A stretch of 9,132 nt of DNA from an uncultured Clostridia bacterium (GTDB lineage: Bacteria > Bacillota > Clostridia > TANB77 > CAG-508), in NCBI GenBank assembly GCA_947631315.1, contig CANRLA010000054.1, positions 1 through 9,132 of the forward strand, read 5' to 3'. This document shows, one piece after another, positions 1 through 5,680 of the stretch. The notes beneath the pieces are model-generated. The model saw only the letters and a list, made by a program, of their open reading frames with translations, was not told the origin of the DNA and ran no database searches. The position numbers were made by a program, and so were the translations under genes. The first letter of the stretch is position 1; each line of letters starts with the position of its first letter.

Positions 1-113
1 AGGTTGTTGCTCCAGCCAACGCATATAGCTGTTGCAACGAAATCAAAGATTTCGGCAACATCTTAATTCGCCCTCGCTCTGCTCGGTTGGTCGCTACGCG
101 CCACTCCCGAATT
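1..113. other. GC-rich island of unknown nature downstream of murG
   Basis: By hand count this stretch is about 51% G+C (about 58% over 61-113), while everything around it is strongly AT-rich. It starts at the window edge and stops abruptly at 113, where ordinary AT-rich sequence resumes. AATTCG at 65-70 is repeated inverted as CGAATT at 108-113, bracketing the most GC-rich part. A strong hairpin sits at 31-59. On the minus strand one frame stays open from about 108 to the window edge, including an ATG at 59-57, but no Shine-Dalgarno precedes it and I recognise no protein. An imported or dispersed repeat, or part of a structured RNA, fits better than a gene. No typical terminator for murG (stem followed by T-run) is seen here. 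Confidence 0.5.
31..59. repeat. Strong inverted repeat (hairpin) inside the GC-rich island
   Basis: GTTGC (31-35) and CGAAATC (38-44) pair with GATTTCG (48-54) and GCAAC (55-59). This gives 12 base pairs with an AA bulge and a 3-nt loop. No T-run follows on either strand, so it does not look like an intrinsic terminator. Further GTTG/CAAC units at 3-6 and 17-20 could form alternative pairings. Confidence 0.7.
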
Positions 114-133
114 TACAATATTTTTAATTTTAT

Positions 134-1255
134 TTATTGTATAGTAATTAATTTTTGTACCTCTTGAAAAATCCTATTTTCAGCATCGAAAACTGCCATT
201 TTGCTTGCTGCTTTCCCCATATTATTAACAATTTCTTTATTACTTATTATATTATTTATTTCTTTATTTAAATTATTTTCATTTAATTCGTTATTTAATA
301 TTACTTTCGCTGCGCCATTTTTTTCAAATACTCGTGCATTATCTTCTTGTCTATTTGCAGAGCTACTTGGCAGTGGAATAAATATAGCTGGCTTTCCTAT
401 AATCGCTAGTTCTGTTAATGTCATTGCCCCACTTCTTGCTACTACTAAGTCTGCTATGCTCATTACTTCGTCCATATTATATATGTATGGTAATATAACT
501 GTATTTTCTATATTATTAATGTCAATTCCTGTTTTTTCTAATTCTTGTTTTACTATTTCATATTTCTCTTTTCCTGCTGCACATACTATTTGATAATTTG
601 TGTTTAATTTATTTTTAACAATTTCTACAACTGTATTATTTATAACTCTTGCTCCTTGGCTACCTCCAAAGATTAGTACTAAAGGCAAACTTTCATCTAC
701 CTTTAATTCTCTTTTTATTCTTTTTACATCTGTATCACTTAAATTAAGTTTCTTTACTTTTGTTGGATTTCCTGTATATACTATCTTATTTGCTTTTTTT
801 AAATGGTTCTCTGCTTCTTTTATTCCAAGTAATATTGTGTCTGTTTTTTTAGCTAATAGTTTTACTGCTAATCCTGGATAAGCATTACTTTCGTGCAACA
901 TTGTTGGTATTTTTAGACTATGTGCTGATGAAATGACAGCTCCGCATATATATCCACCTGTTCCAATGACAACATCGGGCTTGAATTCCTTTATTATTTT
1001 TTTTGCTTCCCCAAAGCCCTTTAAAGTTTTTATCATTTTCTTTATATTATCAATGCTTATTTTTTTGCTAAGGCCATAAGCGTCTATTTTTTTTAGTTCA
1101 TATCCTGCTCTTGATGTTAAATCTTTTTCTAATTCACTCCCTGTTCCTATAAATATTATTTTTGAATCAGGTTCTTCTTCTTTAATTTTATTTGCTATTG
1201 CTATTCCTGGATTAATGTGCCCTGCCGTTCCAGCAGCTGCAATTATTACTCTCAA
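134..1255 (-). CDS. murG: MurG, UDP-GlcNAc:lipid I N-acetylglucosaminyltransferase
   Basis: A 373-residue GT-B glycosyltransferase that adds GlcNAc to lipid I on the inner face of the membrane, giving lipid II. Visible motifs in order: N-terminal glycine loop GTAGH (9-13, the T-A-G variant of GGTGGH, in the context AGTAGHINP), GTGGY (98-102), HESN (121-124), GNP (162-164), GGSQGAR (197-203, start of the UDP-GlcNAc-binding domain), RSGAMTLTEL (274-283) and RQEDNA (302-307, with R where many homologues have H). Length is normal for the family. The start is a TTG: an in-frame TAA lies four codons upstream and no ATG precedes the glycine loop, so TTG at 1255-1253 is the only sensible choice. The GGAG site lies about 30 nt upstream with a hairpin in between (see leader entry). 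It is the last visible gene of the murE-mraY-ftsW-murG operon. Confidence 0.95.
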   Translation of the reverse strand: MRVIIAAAGTAGHINPGIAIANKIKEEEPDSKIIFIGTGSELEKDLTSRAGYELKKIDAYGLSKKISIDNIKKMIKTLKGFGEAKKIIKEFKPDVVIGTGGYICGAVISSAHSLKIPTMLHESNAYPGLAVKLLAKKTDTILLGIKEAENHLKKANKIVYTGNPTKVKKLNLSDTDVKRIKRELKVDESLPLVLIFGGSQGARVINNTVVEIVKNKLNTNYQIVCAAGKEKYEIVKQELEKTGIDINNIENTVILPYIYNMDEVMSIADLVVARSGAMTLTELAIIGKPAIFIPLPSSSANRQEDNARVFEKNGAAKVILNNELNENNLNKEINNIISNKEIVNNMGKAASKMAVFDAENRIFQEVQKLITIQ

Positions 1256-1334
1256 CTCTTTAATTTATGTTAATATAAAATTAACATATCTCCTTATATT
1301 TAAAATTTAGATTTTTTGGATTAATCTATAAACC
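1256..1334 (-). promoter_or_regulatory. Structured leader of murG, copy B of a duplicated element
   Basis: This ftsW-murG spacer closely matches the spacer before ftsW. It begins GGTTTATAG, whose first G is the last base of the ftsW stop. It continues with AATCC, an A-rich run, ATCTAAATT and AAGGAGAT, followed immediately by a hairpin: TATGTTAAT, loop TTTAT, ATTAACATA (9 bp). The TTG start of murG comes after a further short AT-rich stretch. The only good Shine-Dalgarno therefore lies upstream of the hairpin, about 30 nt from the start. Folding the hairpin would bring it closer to normal spacing. Conservation and covariation with copy A suggest a functional RNA. Its role is inference. Confidence 0.6.
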
Positions 1335-2590
1335 TATATTTTCTTAGCAGAACGAGATATATTTAGTAACACCCCTATACTTGATAATAAAATAATTAAT
1401 GAACTTCCTCCATAACTTAAGAATGGAAGTGAAATTCCTGTGTTTGGTATAGTATTTGTAACAACTGCGATATTTAATATAACTTGAACTGCAATTAATG
1501 CAGTTATTCCAATTGCTACCATACTTCCAAATGTATCTTCGGCTCTTATTGCAATTAATACTCCTCTTACTACTAAAACTGCAAATAATGCAATTACTAA
1601 TAAGCAACCCACAAATCCTAGTTCTTCTGCTAGTATTGCAAATATAAAGTCATTGTGTGCTTCAGGTATGTATAAATATTTTTGCTTGCTTTCTCCAAGT
1701 CCTACTCCAAACAAGCCTCCCGAACCTATTGCATAAAGTCCTTGAACTGTTTGATAAGATGTACCACTTGTATCTTCCCATGGATTAAGCCAAGCCATAA
1801 CTCTATCTGATCTAAATCCTGAAGATAATTTATCTTTAAATAAAAACAAAAATCCTGCTACGCCTGCTATTCCTGCTCCTGCTAGACTAAATAAATATTT
1901 TAATTGGCATCCACTTATAATTATCATTATTACTGTTACCATTGCTATAATGATACCAGCACTTAAATGATTTTGTATTTTATATAGCAAAAGTATTGGA
2001 ACTGCTGCCATGATTAAAGGTACACAGCATCCTTTCCAAAAACCGTCTAATTTATTTTTCTTATCACTAAAGTATCCTGCAAGTGAAATTATTAATCCGA
2101 TTTTTGTTATTTCTGATGGTTGAATTTGAAATCCTAACTTAATCCATCTTCTTGCTCCTGATACTTCCATACCAACACCTGGTATTAAAACTGAAAATAT
2201 TATCAATATTGAAAATGCATATACCCACCAATAAAATTTTTGATATATTTTATAATCTACCTTAGATAATACAATCATTGCAATAAGACCTAAGATAGCT
2301 GCTATGCCTTGTGTTATTACATAATGGTAACTATTTCCAAAATCAGCTAATGCCGATGGAGCACTTGCGGAAAGTACCATTACTATACCTAATGAAATTA
2401 ACATTAAAACCACTATAACAAGTGGCATATCCATTTTGTTTCTTCCTTGAAAATTTGCTATTTTAGCAATATTTGTATAGTTACGAGATTGATTTATATT
2501 TCTAGAGCTGCTTGAAGAAGAAGAAACATTTTTTCTTCTTTTATTTATATCTTTTCGATTATTAGAATTTGCCCTTCTTTCTTTTTGCAT
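1334..2590 (-). CDS. ftsW: FtsW/SpoVE-type SEDS peptidoglycan polymerase
   Basis: A 418-residue integral membrane protein of the SEDS family (FtsW/RodA/SpoVE), which polymerises lipid II glycan strands, usually with a class B penicillin-binding protein at the division site. Seen: about ten hydrophobic segments from residue 55 onward, GARRWI (145-150) followed by QPSEITKIGLI (157-167), the large-loop region IPEAHNDFIFAILAEELG (308-325) with the expected catalytic Asp at D314, and NTIPNTGISLPFLSYGGSS (379-397). The N-terminus is a basic, low-complexity cytoplasmic extension of about 50 residues with seven serines in a row (23-29). Division FtsW rather than RodA is inferred from its place between mraY and murG; SpoVE, the sporulation paralogue, cannot be excluded. 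The ATG start has only a weak AGAG nearby, with the strong GGAG lying upstream of a hairpin (leader copy A). A 78-nt spacer separates it from murG. Confidence 0.92.
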   Translation of the reverse strand: MQKERRANSNNRKDINKRRKNVSSSSSSSRNINQSRNYTNIAKIANFQGRNKMDMPLVIVVLMLISLGIVMVLSASAPSALADFGNSYHYVITQGIAAILGLIAMIVLSKVDYKIYQKFYWWVYAFSILIIFSVLIPGVGMEVSGARRWIKLGFQIQPSEITKIGLIISLAGYFSDKKNKLDGFWKGCCVPLIMAAVPILLLYKIQNHLSAGIIIAMVTVIMIIISGCQLKYLFSLAGAGIAGVAGFLFLFKDKLSSGFRSDRVMAWLNPWEDTSGTSYQTVQGLYAIGSGGLFGVGLGESKQKYLYIPEAHNDFIFAILAEELGFVGCLLVIALFAVLVVRGVLIAIRAEDTFGSMVAIGITALIAVQVILNIAVVTNTIPNTGISLPFLSYGGSSLIILLSSIGVLLNISRSAKKI

Positions 2591-2664
2591 TTTCTCTATA
2601 TATGTTAGCTTTTGCTAACACATCTCCTTTTATAATTTAGATTTTAAGGATTTACCTATAAACC
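2591..2664 (-). promoter_or_regulatory. Structured leader of ftsW, copy A of a duplicated element
   Basis: The mraY-ftsW spacer starts GGTTTATAGG two bases after the mraY stop. It continues with AAATCC, TTAAAATCTAAATT and AAAAGGAG, followed at once by a hairpin: ATGTGTTAGC, loop AAAA, GCTAACATAT (10 bp including one G-U). TATAGAGAAA and the ftsW ATG follow. Compared with the murG leader, the inner stem pairs change from GC/GC to AT/AT with pairing kept, and a G-U pair becomes A-U. These are compensatory changes of the kind expected for a selected RNA structure. The good Shine-Dalgarno lies about 30 nt from the start, across the hairpin. Confidence 0.6.
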
Positions 2665-2666
2665 AT

Positions 2667-3644
2667 TTATATTGCCAATATTCCAATGATTGATGCAATT
2701 AATGTTATTATACTAAATGTTGATACTATTTTATTTTCTTTCCATCCTTTTAATTCAAAATGGTGATGGATTGGTGCCATTTTAAATAATCTTTTTTTAG
2801 TTTTTTTATAATAAACAACTTGTAATATTACTGATAAAGTTTCTATTATTGGTACTATTGCTATTATTAGAAGTAGTAATGGCATTTTTAAATATAATGA
2901 AATACCTGCAATTGCTCCTCCTAGAAGTAGTGAACCTGTATCTCCCATAAATATATGTGCTGGATGCAAGTTAAATAATAAAAATCCTAGTCCTGATCCT
3001 ATTACAATACAGCCAAATATTGTTGTTTCCTTAATTCCAAAAATAATTGATATAACTGTTAGGCAAGTTAATATAATTGTAGTTACACTTGTTGAAAGTC
3101 CATCTATTCCATCTGTTAGATTTACTGCATTTGTCGTTCCTAATATAACTATTATTGCAAATGGTATATATAACCATACTGGCAGTGTTATATAAGTCTT
3201 AAAAAATGGTACATATATATCAGTTCCATTCTTAAATATAAAAACCAACATAATTACATATATCAAAGAAATAATCAATAATCCAAACATTTTGGCTTTG
3301 GCGCTTATACCATCTGTATTGTGTAGTACTACTTTTTTATAATCATCTATAAATCCTATTATTCCAAATCCAATTGTTACAAATATCATTGGAAGAAGTC
3401 TTGTTGCTATTTCTATTTCTTGTGCAGCATAATCTATATACAAAAATGCACTTAAAAGTAGAGTTGATAGTATTAAGATTATTCCTCCCATAGTTGTTGT
3501 GCCTTTTTTATTTAGATGTGACTTTGGACCATCTTCTCTTTCTGATTGCCCAACTTTTAATTTTCTTAATGCTGGCATTACTATCAATGATATTACCACA
3601 CTAACTGTAAAAGAGAGCAGTAATATCTTTATTTGAAAGCTCAT
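2667..3644 (-). CDS. mraY: MraY, phospho-N-acetylmuramoyl-pentapeptide transferase
   Basis: A 325-residue polytopic membrane enzyme that transfers phospho-MurNAc-pentapeptide from UDP to undecaprenyl phosphate, forming lipid I, the substrate of MurG. Family signatures are all present: GFIDDYKK (97-104, the Asp pair), NAVNLTDGIDGL (172-183), FMGDTGSL (232-239) and APIHHHFELKGW (290-301, the triple-His loop). About ten membrane segments alternate with these cytoplasmic loops, and the length is typical. The ATG start has a strong site, AAGGGGG, eight bases upstream. It lies 30 nt downstream of murE with no murF between them, and is followed by ftsW with no murD between them, which is unusual for this cluster. 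Confidence 0.97.
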   Translation of the reverse strand: MSFQIKILLLSFTVSVVISLIVMPALRKLKVGQSEREDGPKSHLNKKGTTTMGGIILILSTLLLSAFLYIDYAAQEIEIATRLLPMIFVTIGFGIIGFIDDYKKVVLHNTDGISAKAKMFGLLIISLIYVIMLVFIFKNGTDIYVPFFKTYITLPVWLYIPFAIIVILGTTNAVNLTDGIDGLSTSVTTIILTCLTVISIIFGIKETTIFGCIVIGSGLGFLLFNLHPAHIFMGDTGSLLLGGAIAGISLYLKMPLLLLIIAIVPIIETLSVILQVVYYKKTKKRLFKMAPIHHHFELKGWKENKIVSTFSIITLIASIIGILAI

Positions 3645-3674
3645 TAGTTTTCCCCCTTAAATTATATAGACATA

Positions 3675-5168
3675 CTATTTGTTATTTCTTTCTGCAATAA
3701 TTTCTTCAATTACATTCTTTATAATTACTCTTTCATCATAAGGATTTTTTACATGATTTATTTCTTGGTATGTCTCATGTCCTTTTCCTGCTAAAACTAT
3801 AATATCATTTTTTTGTGCCATTTCTATAGCTTTTTTTATAGCCTCAGTTCTATCTACTATACATTCATATTTACCTTTTGTCTTTTTTATTCCTTCTTCT
3901 ATTTGATTTACTATTTTTGCTGGTTCCTCAGTACGAGGATTGTCAGAAGTAATTATAGTATAATTTGCTATTTTTCCTGAGATTTCACCCATTATAGGTC
4001 TTTTCCCTGGGTCTCTATCTCCTCCACATCCAAATACTGATATTACTCTTCCTCTTGTATAAGCTTTTACAGCTTGTAGAATACTTTGCAAGCTTTCAGG
4101 TGAATGAGCATAATCTAGCATTATTGTTAAATCAAGTTTATTATCTACTAATTCACTTCTTCCTGGAACACGAACTTCTTCTAGTGCTGTTTTAATATTT
4201 TCAGTATCGCATCCCATTTTTTCAGCAACTGATATTGCAGCTAAACTATTGTATACGCTGAATCTTCCTGGTATAAAAGTTTTTATTCTTTCATTTTTGC
4301 CATTTATTTTCACTCTAAAATCTACATAAGAATTTGTTATTGTAATATCTTTTGCAAGCATGTTACATTCATTGTCAATTCCATAAGTTTTAATATCACA
4401 GTTTGGTGACATTTTTGGTAATTTAATCAAATTATAATCATCAATATTAATAAATCCATAAGGACACATTTTAAATAACATTGCTTTTGAATTAAAGTAA
4501 TCTTCCATGTTTGGGTGTTCTTTTTCGCTGATATGGTCTTCTGAGAAATTAGTAAATACTCCAATATTAAAATCACAACCATCAACTCTATGTAATTTTA
4601 AACTTTGTGATGAGACTTCCATAACAACTGCATTACATTTTTCTTCAACCATTTTTGCAAACAGACTTTGTAATTTGATACTGTCAGGTGTTGTTCTATC
4701 ACTATCTTCTAGTTTTTTATCTCCTATATAAGTTGCGATTGTTCCAATTAGGCCTGTTTTGATGCCTTGTCTCTGAAGAATTTCTTTTATCATGAAAGTT
4801 GTTGTTGTTTTTCCTTTTGTTCCTGTTACACCAATCAATGAGAATTTTCTTGATGGATTATCATAATAATTACAAGCACATTTTGACATAGCAACTCTTG
4901 AATCAGGTGCTGCAATTAATGTAACATTTTCAGGAATATCTTTTATAACTGTTTTTACCATATCTTCATTTACTAAAACTGCTGCAGCTCCTGCACTTAC
5001 AGCTTGTGAAACATATTCATGACCATCTGTTTCAAATCCTTTTATAGCAATAAAAAAATCTCCTTGTTTTATTTGTCTAGAATCGCTTGTAATATTTCCT
5101 ATATCTAATTCTAAATTTCCTTTGGCTTTTAAGCCTTCAATTCCCATTAAAATATTTTTTAATATCAT
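3675..5168 (-). CDS. murE: MurE, UDP-MurNAc-L-Ala-D-Glu ligase, probably meso-diaminopimelate-adding
   Basis: A 497-residue Mur ligase that adds the third amino acid of the stem peptide in the cytoplasm using ATP. N-terminal UDP-binding domain: SDSRQIKQGDFFIAIKG (28-44). ATP-binding P-loop: GVTGTKGKTTTT (113-124). The substrate motif DRTTPDS is at 157-163, and the probable carbamylated lysine is K228 in YFNSKAMLF. The DYAHSPESL box is at 352-360 and GKGHE at 461-465. SDNPRTEEP at 408-416 contains DNPR, the motif associated with meso-diaminopimelate rather than lysine, so the wall is probably DAP-type. The ATG start is preceded by AAGGAGAG at close spacing. It is the first gene of the visible operon, reading away from a divergent promoter region. 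Confidence 0.96.
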   Translation of the reverse strand: MILKNILMGIEGLKAKGNLELDIGNITSDSRQIKQGDFFIAIKGFETDGHEYVSQAVSAGAAAVLVNEDMVKTVIKDIPENVTLIAAPDSRVAMSKCACNYYDNPSRKFSLIGVTGTKGKTTTTFMIKEILQRQGIKTGLIGTIATYIGDKKLEDSDRTTPDSIKLQSLFAKMVEEKCNAVVMEVSSQSLKLHRVDGCDFNIGVFTNFSEDHISEKEHPNMEDYFNSKAMLFKMCPYGFINIDDYNLIKLPKMSPNCDIKTYGIDNECNMLAKDITITNSYVDFRVKINGKNERIKTFIPGRFSVYNSLAAISVAEKMGCDTENIKTALEEVRVPGRSELVDNKLDLTIMLDYAHSPESLQSILQAVKAYTRGRVISVFGCGGDRDPGKRPIMGEISGKIANYTIITSDNPRTEEPAKIVNQIEEGIKKTKGKYECIVDRTEAIKKAIEMAQKNDIIVLAGKGHETYQEINHVKNPYDERVIIKNVIEEIIAERNNK

Positions 5169-5206
5169 AATCTCTCCTTACTGGTTTATGAGTTATATTT
5201 TATAAT

Positions 5207-5224
5207 ATGTTTTAATTAAAACAT
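5207..5224. promoter_or_regulatory. 18-bp perfect palindrome in the murE leader
   Basis: ATGTTTTAATTAAAACAT is a perfect palindrome lying just downstream of the predicted murE -10 box, so it would fall at the very start of the murE transcript. It could be an operator for a dimeric regulator or form an RNA hairpin. On the minus strand AAAAGGA lies just upstream of it, loosely echoing the GGAG-hairpin layout of the ftsW and murG leaders. In this AT-rich context chance is not excluded. Confidence 0.4.
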
Positions 5225-5238
5225 TATTATCCTTTTAT

Positions 5239-5268
5239 ATTATATAACTAATCTTATGAAAAAAACAA
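5239..5268 (-). promoter_or_regulatory. Predicted sigma-A promoter of the murE-mraY-ftsW-murG operon
   Basis: On the minus strand TTGTTT (5268-5263) and TATAAT (5244-5239) are separated by 18 nt. The -10 matches consensus fully and the -35 matches at four of six positions. It would give a leader of roughly 65 nt before the murE ATG. A 7-bp inverted repeat (5249-5255 with 5267-5273) overlaps the -35 box and spacer. Confidence 0.45.
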
Positions 5269-5303
5269 GATTATATTCAAATAATATTGTTTCAAATTAA
5301 AAT

Positions 5304-5331
5304 ATGACATTTATATTAAATTTTTTATATT
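5304..5331 (+). promoter_or_regulatory. Possible promoter of the small zinc-ribbon gene
   Basis: ATGACA (5304-5309) and TATATT (5326-5331) are separated by 16 nt, each one mismatch from consensus. The predicted transcript would have a leader of about 60 nt. Chance matches are common in sequence this AT-rich. Confidence 0.3.
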
Positions 5332-5399
5332 TTCTTTCTTTTTTTTACAAATTATGATACAAGTAAATTAATTACTTTGAGAATGGAGGATTATAGTTA

Positions 5400-5654
5400 A
5401 TGAATTTTAAAACTTGTATCCGTTGTGGCTGTTTTTTCTCTTCTGATGATTTAATATGTCCTAATTGTAAAACCAAAGATGAGATTGATAAAGATTCCTT
5501 AAAAAGATTTCTTGCAAACAATGATATTCCAAATAATTATGAAAGTTTATCTTATTTATCTGGTGTATCTTTAAAAAATATAAATAGATTTATGGAAACC
5601 AAAGAATTTTCTTCCTTAAAAGACTTTTTAAATAGACAAAATCTGAATCTTTAA
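5400..5654 (+). CDS. Small zinc-ribbon protein with helical C-terminal part, YvyF-like
   Basis: An 84-residue protein transcribed against all other protein genes in the window. Residues 5-24 form a CxxC-x10-CxxC zinc ribbon (C6, C9, C20, C23). Residues from about 30 to 70 are predicted helical, and YESLSYLSGVSLKNINRFM resembles a small helix-turn-helix unit. The layout (zinc ribbon, then an HTH-like segment with 'SGVS...I..F') recalls YvyF-type proteins, found in flagellar operons of Bacillus; those usually carry a second zinc ribbon, which is missing here. That link is from memory and moderate at best. A strong site, TGGAGGA, lies 9 nt before the ATG. The stop codon is inside the terminator stem. 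Nothing nearby is flagellar. A nucleic-acid-binding or regulatory role is inference. Confidence 0.8.
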   Translation: MNFKTCIRCGCFFSSDDLICPNCKTKDEIDKDSLKRFLANNDIPNNYESLSYLSGVSLKNINRFMETKEFSSLKDFLNRQNLNL

Positions 5655-5674
5655 AATTAAAGATTCAGATTTTT
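5638..5674. terminator. Bidirectional intrinsic terminator between convergent genes
   Basis: A perfect 17-bp inverted repeat (5638-5654 with 5657-5673) has only two bases at its centre. TTTTT follows on the plus strand and TTTT on the minus strand. It ends the zinc-ribbon gene, whose last codons and stop lie inside the left arm, and on the other strand it starts 7 nt after the stop of the NrdD-like gene. Confidence 0.85.
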
Positions 5675-5680
5675 AAATTT

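Noticed and set aside
31..59. Hairpin as the murG transcription terminator
   Set aside because: There is no T-run on the minus strand after the stem, and it lies about 75 nt past the stop within anomalous sequence.
201..881. Plus-strand open frames opposite murG, and similar ones opposite murE, the NrdD-like gene and the reverse transcriptase
   Set aside because: They are antisense shadows of well-supported genes, with low-complexity hydrophobic translations and no ribosome sites consistent with real genes.
1268..1290. Short upstream frame ATG-TTA-ATT-TTA-TAT-TAA in the murG leader as a regulatory leader peptide
   Set aside because: The spacing to GGAG is only 2 nt, and the matching place in the ftsW leader gives just Met-Cys-stop with no spacing. 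The peptide is not conserved, while the hairpin is.
5400..5680. The zinc ribbon of the plus-strand gene as the detached zinc/glycyl-radical domain of the NrdD-like protein
   Set aside because: The CxxC...CxxC pattern is similar, but it is on the opposite strand with its own start. It is followed by an HTH-like segment, and there is no RxxGY glycyl-radical motif.
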